Shown: positions 1-8,042 of the stretch, one piece after another | How the letters are laid out: each line of letters opens with the position of its first letter | How positions within the stretch are numbered: position 1 is the stretch's first letter | NCBI GenBank assembly: GCA_028284625.1 | Contig: JANQRH010000011.1 | Coordinates: forward strand, 1 to 64,000 | Length of the DNA: 64,000 nt | Source of the DNA: Afifellaceae bacterium | GTDB lineage: Bacteria; Pseudomonadota; Alphaproteobacteria; Rhizobiales; Afifellaceae | Reading direction: 5' to 3' | Program-made: the position numbers and the translations under genes | Notes under the pieces: generated by a model | What the model was told of the DNA's origin: nothing | The model's database searches: none | What the model saw: the letters and a program-made list of their open reading frames with translations, nothing else

Positions 1-352
1 CGACGAGCTGGGCGTGCTCCTCTATGGCCACGCCAAGAACGCCTATTGGTTCGGCTCGCAGCTTTCGATTGAGGAGACACGCGCGCTGGCGCCTTATCAA
101 AACGCCACTGGGCTACAAGTCACCTCCGCCGTCATCGCCGGCATGGTTTGGGCGCTGGAGAATCCTGAAGCCGGCATCGTCGAGCCTGACGAGATGGACT
201 ACCGCCGCTGCCTTGAGGTTCAGCTTCCCTATCTCGGGCCGGTCAAAGGCTACTACACCGACTGGACGCCGCTCACGGATCGGCCGGGGCTTTTCCCGGA
301 GGACCTCGACGAAAGCGACCCGTGGCAGTTCAAGAACGTGCTGGTGCGATAG
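1..352 (+). CDS. hss: Homospermidine synthase, C-terminal fragment
   Basis: The reading frame is already open at base 2, so the gene begins before the window; only the last 116 or so residues are present, ending in TAG at 350-352. The C-terminal motif GYYTDWTPL followed by LFPEDLDE and DPWQFKN is characteristic of bacterial homospermidine synthase, a NAD-dependent enzyme of the saccharopine-dehydrogenase-like superfamily that makes sym-homospermidine from putrescine. It acts in the cytoplasm in polyamine synthesis. Homospermidine is a common polyamine in Hyphomicrobiales, which fits the rest of the window. The identification rests on the C-terminal signature only, because the NAD-binding domain lies outside. 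Confidence 0.85.
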   Translation, partial: DELGVLLYGHAKNAYWFGSQLSIEETRALAPYQNATGLQVTSAVIAGMVWALENPEAGIVEPDEMDYRRCLEVQLPYLGPVKGYYTDWTPLTDRPGLFPEDLDESDPWQFKNVLVR

Positions 353-754
353 CTAGTCGTTGAGCCAATCTTCTATGGTGAGGCCGGGCACGCGGAGGAA
401 CTCACCGACGTTGCTGGTCACCAGGATGAGGCTTCGGGCCAGCGCCTGCCCGGCAATCAGAACATCGTAGGCGCCAATAGGAGTACCCGCCGACCTCAGT
501 GCTGCGCGCAGTTGCCCTGCGCGTCGAGCGTCCTCTGCATCGAAGGGCAGGACCGGAAGTCTCAACGCGTCAACGGTCCCTACGTTAAACGCGCGTCGTG
601 CGCTGGCGAACGAGCCGAAATAGAGTTCGTGCGCAACGATCGAAGGGACAGCGAGCGCATCGGGGGGATGAGAGCGGACACGCTCTGCGAGCGGAGACGC
701 ACGACTGTTCAAGAAGGCAATGACGACGTTCGTGTCGAGCAGAAAGCGTGTCAC
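353..754 (-). CDS. vapC: VapC-type PIN-domain ribonuclease toxin
   Basis: This 133-residue protein has the PIN-domain layout of VapC toxins: LLDTN at 5-9 (Asp7), Glu43 in AHELYFG, and Asp97 in [11 protein letters not shown], with TSNVGEF near 113-119 completing the acidic metal site. Known VapC toxins cleave RNA, often initiator tRNA or rRNA, when released from their antitoxin. It starts with GTG, and its first four bases overlap the vapB stop codon (GTGA), which indicates translational coupling. It faces the homospermidine synthase gene tail to tail with no gap between the stop codons. The RNA target cannot be told from sequence. Confidence 0.9.
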   Translation of the reverse strand: MTRFLLDTNVVIAFLNSRASPLAERVRSHPPDALAVPSIVAHELYFGSFASARRAFNVGTVDALRLPVLPFDAEDARRAGQLRAALRSAGTPIGAYDVLIAGQALARSLILVTSNVGEFLRVPGLTIEDWLND

Positions 755-1008
755 TTGAACAGATCATCAAGCTCGGGCCGCTCCTGGGGAAGCGGCTCTT
801 CGATCCCTTCCTCCAGGAACGCGCCGTCGACACGGTCGACAAGCTCGTCCAGCCATGCCCAGTCCTTGGAATGGTCTTTGGCGACTGGCTCCAGGATCAC
901 CGCCTCGCCCAAACGGCGAATGTGGACCTCCTTGCCTTCGAAGCGGAATTCCTTCGGCAGGCGAACCGCTTGCGAGCGTCCGGTCCAGAAGAGCTTGGCG
1001 AAGTTCAC
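751..1008 (-). CDS. vapB: VapB-type antitoxin (AbrB/SpoVT-like)
   Basis: This 85-residue protein opens with [19 protein letters not shown], the swapped-hairpin AbrB-type DNA-binding domain typical of VapB; the C-terminal half ([19 protein letters not shown]) is acidic and would wrap VapC. It starts at a GTG preceded by GGGTGG and lies directly upstream of vapC with a 4-base overlap. A perfect 10-bp inverted repeat just upstream (1025-1051) is the likely autoregulatory operator. VapB antitoxins normally repress their own operon, more strongly when bound to toxin. Confidence 0.88.
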   Translation of the reverse strand: MNFAKLFWTGRSQAVRLPKEFRFEGKEVHIRRLGEAVILEPVAKDHSKDWAWLDELVDRVDGAFLEEGIEEPLPQERPELDDLFK

Positions 1009-1024
1009 TAGCCACCCAATGACA

Positions 1025-1051
1025 ATGGTATCTACTAATGATAGATACCAT
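1025..1051. promoter_or_regulatory. Palindromic operator of vapBC
   Basis: ATGGTATCTA (1025-1034) and TAGATACCAT (1042-1051) are perfect 10-bp inverted arms with a 7-base spacer, ending 16 bases before the vapB start codon. The stretch is A+T-rich in an otherwise GC-rich region and contains TATC-type hexamers that could act as the -10. This is the expected position for VapBC autoregulation; protein binding is inferred. Confidence 0.7.
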
Positions 1052-1075
1052 CTGGGCGGCCGTTCTGCAAGACGG

Positions 1076-1606
1076 CTATCCCGCCTCCTGCCTGAGCCAG
1101 GGACGCGTGCCGACGGGCACTTCGGCGGAGGCCGTAGGGATCGGCTGGTAGTAACGGCGCACTTCTGCCAGCCGTCCCTCCCGCAAAGCGGCGCGTGTGG
1201 GCCCGTGCGTCACCTCAAAGCTGGTGATGCCGCAACGGCGCATGAGCGGGATCTGGTCGGCCAGAACGTCGCCGACGGCGCGCAGCTCGCCGTTGTAGCG
1301 GAGGCGCTCGCGCAAGAGCCGCGCGGCGGAATAGGAGCGCCCGTCGCTGAAGGCGGGGAACGCAAGCGCGATCAGCGAGAGCTTTGCCAGATGGGGCGCG
1401 AGCGCGCGCACATCATCGCCTGAGGGAACCTCCACGCCGATCTGGCCGTCATGGTTCAGGAAGCGCTCCACGTCCGACAGGAAGGTCGCCAGCGGCATCA
1501 GAAATGATGCTCCCGCGGGAAGCGTCTCGGACTCCGGGTTGAGTCTGGTCCACTCGTCCGCCTGGAAGCGGTCGTCCTTCCAGATCGGGCCGCTGGTCAT
1601 GCTCAT
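1076..1606 (-). CDS. DUF934 family protein of the sulfite reduction operon
   Basis: This 176-residue protein matches DUF934, a family of unknown biochemical role found almost always beside cysH and cysI in Alpha- and Betaproteobacteria and sometimes labelled an oxidoreductase. The ATG at 1606 overlaps the cysH stop (ATGA); an upstream in-frame ATG at 1657 would lie inside cysH and is less likely. Recognisable elements are WKDDRF near the start, a central [10 protein letters not shown] segment, and [10 protein letters not shown] near residue 125 with the only cysteine. No cofactor motif is visible. It is the last gene of the operon, and its conserved location suggests it helps APS or sulfite reduction, but the mechanism is not known. 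Confidence 0.8.
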   Translation of the reverse strand: MSMTSGPIWKDDRFQADEWTRLNPESETLPAGASFLMPLATFLSDVERFLNHDGQIGVEVPSGDDVRALAPHLAKLSLIALAFPAFSDGRSYSAARLLRERLRYNGELRAVGDVLADQIPLMRRCGITSFEVTHGPTRAALREGRLAEVRRYYQPIPTASAEVPVGTRPWLRQEAG

Positions 1607-2367
1607 ATGCCGCTCCCGTCGCCTTCGAATTCGGCCAGGCCGAGATGGATGCCGCACTCGGTCTTTTCAGCACCGCGCCAGCGCCCGTCGCGCTCATCCT
1701 CGCCGTCGGACACACGCGTCGTGCACGGCATACAGCCGATGGATCGAAAGCCGTCGGCGACCAAGGGATGCTCCGGCAGGTCGTGCAGGCGGCGGTAGCG
1801 CTGGATGTCGTCCTTGGACCAGTTGGCCAGCGGGTTGATCTTGATGCGGTCGCCGTCGGCCTCAAACAGGGGAAGAGCTGCGCGGCTGCCGCCCTGGAAG
1901 CGTTTGCGACCGGATATCCAGGCGTCGAAACCGGATAGCGCGCGGGCGAGCGGAGCCACCTTACGGATGGTACAGCACTCGTCGGGCTGGCGCAGCCAAA
2001 GGCTGGCATCGGGGTCCCGCGTCAAAAGCAGAGCCGGGTCAGGCCGGGCGACCCGAACGTCGGTCAGGCCGAGGCGTTCTTGCAGCTCGTCGCGATAACG
2101 TAGTGTGGAGCCGAACATCTTGCCGGTATCGATGAAGATCACCGGGACGGTTGGCTCGACCGACGCGGCAAGATGCAGAAGCACGACGGATTCGGCGCCA
2201 AAGCTGGAGACAAGTGCGATGCGCCCGGCGAATTCGCCGTGGATCATCTCGTCAAGCACATCGCGCGTGCGCCGGTGCTCAAGCCGCGCGTTGAGCTGTC
2301 GCGCCTGTTCCAGCGTTGGATCAGGCGGCGCGTCGCGTTGGGCTGCAACAGCCTCAAGCAGAGCCAT
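1603..2367 (-). CDS. cysH: Assimilatory APS reductase (phosphoadenylyl/adenylyl-sulfate reductase)
   Basis: The 254-residue enzyme reduces adenylyl sulfate (or PAPS) to sulfite with thioredoxin. The nucleotide-binding loop is SSFGAES at 54-60. Paired cysteines Cys131-Cys132 (DECCTIRK) and Cys212-x2-Cys215 (GCMPC) form the [4Fe-4S] site that marks APS reductases rather than enterobacterial PAPS reductases, and Cys238 in KTECGIH is the catalytic cysteine near the C-terminus. The ATG at 2367 was chosen because it gives the normal family length and a 14-base overlap with the end of cysI; the frame stays open much further upstream but only as a shadow within cysI. It lies between cysI and the DUF934 gene in one operon. 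Confidence 0.93.
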   Translation of the reverse strand: MALLEAVAAQRDAPPDPTLEQARQLNARLEHRRTRDVLDEMIHGEFAGRIALVSSFGAESVVLLHLAASVEPTVPVIFIDTGKMFGSTLRYRDELQERLGLTDVRVARPDPALLLTRDPDASLWLRQPDECCTIRKVAPLARALSGFDAWISGRKRFQGGSRAALPLFEADGDRIKINPLANWSKDDIQRYRRLHDLPEHPLVADGFRSIGCMPCTTRVSDGEDERDGRWRGAEKTECGIHLGLAEFEGDGSGI

Positions 2368-4012
2368 AGAGCGCCTCCTTGAACGGCGCCGGCCCGACGC
2401 GGCGATAGGTTTGGAGGAACGTCTCCTCCGCGCCTTCGCGGGTAGCGACGTAGGTGTCCACGAGCGTCTCCACGGCATCGACGATCTCATCGGTAGAGAA
2501 GCCCCGGCCGACGATCTCACCGACCGACGCCGTTTCGTCGCCGGAGCCGCCCAGCGTGATCTGGTAGAATTCCTCGCCTTTCCGGTCGACACCGAGAATG
2601 CCGATATGGCCCGCGTGATGATGGCCGCAGGCGTTGATGCAGCCGGAGATCTTGATCTTCAGATCGCCGACATCCTCTTGCCGGCTGCTCTCTGCAAAGC
2701 GCTCCGAAATGCGCTGCGCCACGGGAATGGAGCGCGCATTGGCAAGCGCGCAATAATCGAGACCGGGGCAGGCGATGATGTCGGTGATGAGCCCGGCATT
2801 AGCGTTGGCGAGACCAGCGACGACAAGCGCTTCGTAGACGTCCTGCACCTCGTCGAGCGCCACATGCGGCAGCACCAGGTTCTGTTCATGGCTGACACGC
2901 ACCTCGTCATGGGAGAAGCGCTCTGCGATGTCGGCGATGGCGTCGAGTTGGTCGGCGGTGGCGTCGCCGGGGACGCCGCCAATCGGCTTCAGCGAGATGG
3001 TGACGATGCCGTAACCCGGCACGCGGTGTTCGGCCAGGCTGCGTCGGGCCCACAAGTCGAATTCGGGATCGGCGCGTCGCGCGGCGTTCAGCGCAGCACT
3101 TTCGGACGCGCGCGTCTCATAGTCCGGCGGCGCGAAGTACGCCGCGATGCGGCGCACCTCCTCGTCGGGGAGGCGCAGCACGCCGTCGCGGATTGCTTCA
3201 AACTCCGCTTCGATCTCCTCGGAGATGTTCTCCGTCCCCGTCTCGTGGACGAGGATCTTGATGCGCGCCTTGTATTTGTTATCGCGGCGGCCGTGCATGT
3301 TGTAGACGCGCAGGATCGCCTCGGAATAAGCGAGCAAATCCTCTTCCGGCAGGAAGTCGCGGATCTTCTTGCCGAGCATGGGCGTGCGCCCCATGCCGCC
3401 GCCGATATAGACCGCGAAGCCGAGTTCGCCGGATTCGTTGCGCTTCACCTCAAAGCCGATGTCGTGGAATTGGATCGCCGCGCGATCGACCGGCGCGCCA
3501 GTGACGGCGATCTTGAATTTTCGGGGCAAGAACAGGAATTCCGGGTGCAGCGACGACCATTGCCGGAGAATTTCCGCATAGGGTCGCGGGTCGGCCACCT
3601 CGTCGGCGGAGACGCCGGCGAAATGGTCGGCGGTGACGTTGCGGATGCAGTTCCCCGAGGTCTGGATGCAATGCATCTCCACCTCGGCGAGCTTCTCCAG
3701 AATGTCGGGGACGTCTTTCAGCTGCGGCCAGTTGAATTGCAGGTTCTGGCGCGTGGTGAAGTGACCGTAGCCCTTGTCGTAGGTGCGCGCGATATGCGCC
3801 AACATGCGCACCTGGCTCGGGTTCAGCGTCCCGTAGGGAATGGCGATCCTGAGCATATAGGCGTGAAGCTGCAGATAGACGCCGTTTTGTAGCCTCAGCG
3901 GCTTGAACTGGTCTTCGTCGAGTGCGCCGGAAAGCCGCCGCGCCACCTGGTCGCGAAACTGGGCGACGCGTTCGCGGACAAAAGCGTGATCGAATTCATC
4001 GTAGCGATACAT
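2354..4012 (-). CDS. cysI: Sulfite reductase, siroheme / [4Fe-4S] hemoprotein
   Basis: This 552-residue protein belongs to the nitrite/sulfite reductase family. It has the N-terminal ferredoxin-like half domain (RMLAHIARTYDKGYGHFTTRQ), the TSGNCIRNV region, and the siroheme-iron-sulfur ligands Cys415, Cys421, Cys458 and Cys462 (CPGLDYC and CINAC). It reduces sulfite to sulfide with six electrons. No flavoprotein CysJ is encoded in the window, so a ferredoxin-type donor is likely, as in many Alphaproteobacteria. A nitrite reductase role is possible in principle, but the flanking cysG and cysH point to sulfite. Confidence 0.92.
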   Translation of the reverse strand: MYRYDEFDHAFVRERVAQFRDQVARRLSGALDEDQFKPLRLQNGVYLQLHAYMLRIAIPYGTLNPSQVRMLAHIARTYDKGYGHFTTRQNLQFNWPQLKDVPDILEKLAEVEMHCIQTSGNCIRNVTADHFAGVSADEVADPRPYAEILRQWSSLHPEFLFLPRKFKIAVTGAPVDRAAIQFHDIGFEVKRNESGELGFAVYIGGGMGRTPMLGKKIRDFLPEEDLLAYSEAILRVYNMHGRRDNKYKARIKILVHETGTENISEEIEAEFEAIRDGVLRLPDEEVRRIAAYFAPPDYETRASESAALNAARRADPEFDLWARRSLAEHRVPGYGIVTISLKPIGGVPGDATADQLDAIADIAERFSHDEVRVSHEQNLVLPHVALDEVQDVYEALVVAGLANANAGLITDIIACPGLDYCALANARSIPVAQRISERFAESSRQEDVGDLKIKISGCINACGHHHAGHIGILGVDRKGEEFYQITLGGSGDETASVGEIVGRGFSTDEIVDAVETLVDTYVATREGAEETFLQTYRRVGPAPFKEALYGSA

Positions 4013-4020
4013 GATGGTCC

Positions 4021-4320
4021 TCAGGCCGCTTCGTCGTGCTTGGGCGTCGATGCCTTTGAATTGCCGGTGGTCGGGCCGGCGGCGCGGATGCGTTCGCGAA
4101 GGCGGGTTGGAACGACCCGCGAGCCGTCGCGCGCCACCGCAATCGGGTAGGGGTCGACGATCAGGTTCAGCGCCGCGTCGGCCTTGGCGCGCTCAAGGGC
4201 CGCGGCGAGTGCTGTCTTGTCGTCAAAGACTGTCGCTTGGTCGACATTCACCGTCCAACCGTCGGCACCGTGGAAGACGACAAGGCCATCGGCGAGGCTG
4301 TTGGCGGTGATGATTTCCAT
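4021..4320 (-). CDS. DUF2849 small protein between cysG and cysI
   Basis: This 99-residue protein matches DUF2849, a small alphaproteobacterial family of unknown function usually found between siroheme synthase and sulfite reductase. It has no cysteine and no evident signal or membrane segment. The N-terminal part has the pattern LADGLVVFHGADGWTVNVD, and a central DPYPIAV is followed by a basic, disordered tail. It is spaced 8 bases from cysI and 9 bases from cysG, so it is certainly co-transcribed. A structural or electron-donor-docking role in sulfite reduction is inference only. Confidence 0.82.
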   Translation of the reverse strand: MEIITANSLADGLVVFHGADGWTVNVDQATVFDDKTALAAALERAKADAALNLIVDPYPIAVARDGSRVVPTRLRERIRAAGPTTGNSKASTPKHDEAA

Positions 4321-4329
4321 GGCGTTGGC

Positions 4330-5748
4330 TCAGGCGGCCAGTCGACGAGCCGGGCGAAGCGGCTCGGCAATAGAGGTCGCGCTTTCTGCTGCCGTTGGGC
4401 CGATCAGCATGAGGACCGGGCCGTCGACATCGTCGCGCTCGTTGATGCCGGTGAGGTCGCGCAGCAGGCCTACGAAGTGGCGGCGCTCCGGCAGCGTCGC
4501 ATTTTCGATGGCCGCGACGGGCGTTGCCGTGTCGAGGCCCGCCTCCATCAGACGCGCGGCGACCTCGGCGGCGACCGAGCGGCCCATATAGACGGCGACT
4601 GTTGCGCCCGCGAGCGCCAGGCCCGCCCAATCGGGCAAGACATCGCCGGCAGCGTCGTGGCCGGTGGCGAAGACGAGGCTCGACGCCGTGCCGCGCTGCG
4701 TGAGCGCGATCCCAGCCTCGGCCGCGGCGGCGAAGGCCGCCGTCACGCCCGGCACGACCTCAAAGGCAATACCGGCTTCGCGCAGCGCCGCCATCTCTTC
4801 TCCGGCGCGGCCGAAGATCAGCGGATCGCCCGACTTCAGCCGCACGACGCGGCGGCCGGCACGTGCCTCGCGCACAAGGATTGCGTTGATCTCGTCCTGC
4901 GTCGCCGAATGGCGGCCCTTGCGCTTGCCGACATGAATGCGCTCCGCGTCGCGGCGGCCCATGGCGATGACGCTTTCCGGCACCAGGCTGTCGTGCACGA
5001 TCACGTCGGCCTGTTGGAGGATGCGCTGGGCGCGCAGGGTCAGAAGATCCTCAGCGCCCGGGCCGGTGCCTACGAGCCAGACGAAGCCATTATCGGCGGC
5101 GTCGGATTCCGTCAGGAGTTGCGTGGCCAAGCGACGTGCGGAATCGATACGGCCGGATAGCGCCGCATCGGCCACGCCGCCCTCGAAGAAAGCCGACCAG
5201 AAGCGGCGTCGCGGCTGCCCTTTCGGCAAGACCTGGTCGGCGGCGGCGCGGAAGGAATCGCCAAGCCGCGCCAATGCTCCAAGCCGCCGCGGCAAGAGCG
5301 CCTCGATGCGGGCGCGGAGCTTTTGCGCAAGCACCGGGCCGGCGCCGGCGGTGGTGATCGCCACGGCGACCGGCGCGCGGTTGACGATCGCCGGGGTGTA
5401 AAAATCGCAAAGATCGGGAATGTCGACCGCGTTCGCCGGCACGCCCACCGCTCGAGCGGCGGTTACAACCGCGCCGTCGCGCTCTGCGTCGCCGCTTGCC
5501 GCAAAGACAAGCACAGCACTCTCCAGATCGTCGCGGCGAAAGGCATGGCTCACGTGCTCAAGCGCGTTATCGGCGATCAACGAGGTCAGCTCGGCTGTCG
5601 GCTCTGAGCTGACAACGCGGATGATTGCGTCGGTCTCCAGAAGGAGCCGCACCTTGGCCGCGGCCTCCGCACCGTCGCCGACAACGACCACGCGGCGCCC
5701 CGCGACTTTGTGGAACGCAGGAAATACGGAAAGCCGTTCGCTCGCCAT
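4330..5748 (-). CDS. cysG: Siroheme synthase (precorrin-2 dehydrogenase/ferrochelatase fused to uroporphyrinogen-III methyltransferase)
   Basis: The 472-residue fusion makes siroheme, the cofactor of the sulfite reductase encoded downstream. Residues 1 to about 205 form the NAD-binding dehydrogenase/ferrochelatase module (VVVVGDGAEAAAKVRLLL, then AVDIPDLCDFYTPA with the conserved Asp). From about 215 the SAM-dependent methyltransferase module begins (VWLVGTGPG, DVIVHDSLV, RLKSGDPLIFGRAGEE, EVVPGVTAA). It is the first gene of the minus-strand operon cysG-DUF2849-cysI-cysH-DUF934. The linker RFWSAFFEGG is typical of fused CysG. The nucleotide-binding loop reads GDGAEAA rather than the more common GGGxVA, a small deviation. 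Confidence 0.93.
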   Translation of the reverse strand: MASERLSVFPAFHKVAGRRVVVVGDGAEAAAKVRLLLETDAIIRVVSSEPTAELTSLIADNALEHVSHAFRRDDLESAVLVFAASGDAERDGAVVTAARAVGVPANAVDIPDLCDFYTPAIVNRAPVAVAITTAGAGPVLAQKLRARIEALLPRRLGALARLGDSFRAAADQVLPKGQPRRRFWSAFFEGGVADAALSGRIDSARRLATQLLTESDAADNGFVWLVGTGPGAEDLLTLRAQRILQQADVIVHDSLVPESVIAMGRRDAERIHVGKRKGRHSATQDEINAILVREARAGRRVVRLKSGDPLIFGRAGEEMAALREAGIAFEVVPGVTAAFAAAAEAGIALTQRGTASSLVFATGHDAAGDVLPDWAGLALAGATVAVYMGRSVAAEVAARLMEAGLDTATPVAAIENATLPERRHFVGLLRDLTGINERDDVDGPVLMLIGPTAAESATSIAEPLRPARRLAA

Positions 5749-6108
5749 CTCAACTCACCCCAAGAAACCCAGGGAAATATGGGCATGGGGCCCTTCGCCA
5801 AACAGCAATCGATTTGCGCGAGCCGCGCCAGCGGTGAGAAAACTTTCGAGGCCAAGGGCCGATCGGGGCACAGGAATCGCAGCACCGCCACCGCCCACTC
5901 CCGCGCTATCCCCAAAGGGTGCTCTTGCGCGGTGCTCATCGGCCGTTCATGGATGGTTCCGGCAAGCCGAAACGGCGCAGGTCCTGCCCTATTGTTGCCG
6001 CGCCTGTCGGCGAATGATGCAGGTCTTGTTTCTTCACGGGCGTAGGAAGTCGGCGGCGGTGGACCGGCTTCACGGCGGCCGGCGGCGTCAGTCGGGGGAC
6101 GTGCGGTT
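5749..6108. other. Divergent intergenic region cysG / tamA
   Basis: This 360-base gap holds the promoters of the cys operon (leftward) and tamA (rightward). I see no convincing consensus promoter, riboswitch or RNA gene; the open frames crossing it have no recognisable protein content. A weak CCCA...TGGG inverted repeat lies at 5768-5783, some 20 bases upstream of cysG. Confidence 0.5.
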
Positions 6109-8040
6109 GTGAGGTTCGCGCCGGTCAGGTTTGTACGTCCACCGTTTCGGCGGTCGCAGGCGGTCTTCGGCGCCGCCATCGGGCTATCGATCCTCATCGC
6201 CCAACCCGTTTCAGCGTTTGAACTTTTTGGGATTAAGTTCTTCGAGCGCGAGGACGAGACGCTGGTCGTCCCGGACGCTCAGCCCTACAACCTGGACTTT
6301 ACGATTGCCGGTGGCGGCGACGGTGTTTCAGACGTCGTGCGTGGCGCCTCGGTGCTGGCGCGCGACGAAAGTCGCCCGCCGCCGGGTACGACCGGGCTTA
6401 TAGCGCGGGCCCGCGGCGACTATGGCCGGATCGTGGCAGCGCTCTACACGCAGGGCTATTACGGCGGGTCGGTTGAGATCGCAATTGCCGGCACGCCGGT
6501 GGAGGCGATGAGGCCGGATGTTTCGTTGCCGGACCCGGTGGACGTCACCGTGCGGGTGGAGCCGGGTCCGATGTTCAGTTTCGGCGAGGTCCGCATTGAG
6601 GGCATGCCGCAGGACCGGCTGACCGACGAGGACGAGCGCGCGCTCAAGCTGAACGATTGGGAACTGACCCAGGGTGCGGTGGCCTATTCCGGCGCGGTGC
6701 TGGCGGCCGAAGGCCGGCTGGTGCAAGTCTGGCGGCAGCGTGGGCATCCGCTTGCCAAGATCGTCACGCGCGATGTGGTGGCCGACCACCGGACGCAGAC
6801 GGTGGACGTGACGCTGATTGTGGCGCCCGGACCGCGCGCCCGCTTCGGCACGGTGCAAGTGACCGGGACGGAGCGGGTCGACCCCGGCTATGCGCGCTGG
6901 ATGACGGGGATTGAGCCGGGCGCGGAATACGATCCCGACGAACTCCGCCAGGCGCGCCAGCGTCTCCAGGAGATCGGCGTGTTCGCCAGCGTCTCAGTCG
7001 TGGAAGGCGAAAGCGTCGGCGATGACGGGCTCCTGCCGGTGACCTTCAATCTGACGGAGCGAAAGCGTCGGCTGATCGGCGGCGGCGTGTCCTATTCCTC
7101 CATCGATGGCGCGACGCTTGAAGGCTATTGGATGCACCGCAACCTCTTCGGTCGCGCGGAGAGCATTCGCTTCGATGCCTCCGTCAGCCGCATTGGAGCG
7201 GAAGGGTTCGACGATCTGTCCTATCGCCTGGCGACGACCTTCCGGCGGCCGGGCGTGATCACGCCCGACACCGACCTGACGCTGAAGCTTTTCGGCGAGC
7301 GGGAGTTCGTCGACACCTATGAGAGCCGCACCGTCGGCGCCATGGCGGGGCTTGAGCATCAGTTCCACGAGACATTGGAGGCGAGTGCCGCGGTCAACGT
7401 GGAATATTCCGACATCGAGGACGCCTTCGGCAGCAACGAATTTATGCTCGTCAGCCTGCCGACGCATCTCGATTACGATCGGCGGAACGATAAGCTCGAC
7501 CCCTCGAAAGGCCTGCGCGGCACGCTTGACGTGGAGCCGCTCGCCGATGTGCTGACCGGCAATGTGGTGATCGTCGCCCGCGGTTCGCTGTCGGGCTATC
7601 TGTCGGTGGCGGACAATGACCGGATGGTCATCGCCGGCCGCACCTCGGTCGGTAGCATTGTCGGCGGGACGCTGAGCGAGATACCGGCGACGCGGCGCTT
7701 CTTCCTGGGCGGCGGTGGCTCCGTGCGCGGTTTTGAGTATCGCTCCATCGGTGCGGTGGCGAATGGCGAAGTGGTCGGCGGTCTCTCATTCTGGGAGGCG
7801 TCGGCGGAGTTCCGCTTCCGGGTGACGGAGAAGATCGGCATCGTGCCGTTCGTCGATGCTGGCGCCGCCTATACGGAGCCCTATTTCGACTTTGAGGAGG
7901 ACGTGTTTGTCGGCGTCGGGCTTGGTCTCCGCTATTACACGCCGCTTGGTCCGCTCCGCTTCGACGTGGCATTTCCCGTGCGTCCCGAATGGGACCCGGG
8001 AGACTTCGCGTTCTATGTCGGCTTGGGACAAGCCTTCTGA
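6109..8040 (+). CDS. tamA: TamA-like outer-membrane protein of the Omp85/BamA family
   Basis: This 643-residue protein is the outer-membrane half of a translocation and assembly module. A signal peptide spans about residues 1-36 (hydrophobic GAAIGLSILIA, cleavage near PVSA). POTRA-type repeats follow to about 310 (for example FGEVRIEGM and FGTVQVTG). The C-terminal part is a 16-strand-type barrel with the lid-loop motif VRGF near 538-541 in GGGGSVRGFEYRS and a terminal phenylalanine (GLGQAF). It starts at GTG 6109. tamB begins 2 bases after its stop, so the two are translated together. The family inserts or assembles outer-membrane proteins and, with TamB, has been linked to phospholipid transport. 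Confidence 0.9.
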   Translation: MRFAPVRFVRPPFRRSQAVFGAAIGLSILIAQPVSAFELFGIKFFEREDETLVVPDAQPYNLDFTIAGGGDGVSDVVRGASVLARDESRPPPGTTGLIARARGDYGRIVAALYTQGYYGGSVEIAIAGTPVEAMRPDVSLPDPVDVTVRVEPGPMFSFGEVRIEGMPQDRLTDEDERALKLNDWELTQGAVAYSGAVLAAEGRLVQVWRQRGHPLAKIVTRDVVADHRTQTVDVTLIVAPGPRARFGTVQVTGTERVDPGYARWMTGIEPGAEYDPDELRQARQRLQEIGVFASVSVVEGESVGDDGLLPVTFNLTERKRRLIGGGVSYSSIDGATLEGYWMHRNLFGRAESIRFDASVSRIGAEGFDDLSYRLATTFRRPGVITPDTDLTLKLFGEREFVDTYESRTVGAMAGLEHQFHETLEASAAVNVEYSDIEDAFGSNEFMLVSLPTHLDYDRRNDKLDPSKGLRGTLDVEPLADVLTGNVVIVARGSLSGYLSVADNDRMVIAGRTSVGSIVGGTLSEIPATRRFFLGGGGSVRGFEYRSIGAVANGEVVGGLSFWEASAEFRFRVTEKIGIVPFVDAGAAYTEPYFDFEEDVFVGVGLGLRYYTPLGPLRFDVAFPVRPEWDPGDFAFYVGLGQAF

Positions 8041-8042
8041 TC

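Noticed and set aside
2105-3892. A 595-codon open frame on the + strand
   Set aside because: It is fully antisense to cysI and the end of cysH, whose iron-sulfur and siroheme motifs are intact. Such long antisense frames are common in GC-rich DNA, and its translation matches no family I recognise.
5586-6197. A 203-codon minus-strand frame across the cysG/tamA gap
   Set aside because: It runs out of phase through the starts of both cysG and tamA, has no recognised domain and no ribosome site.
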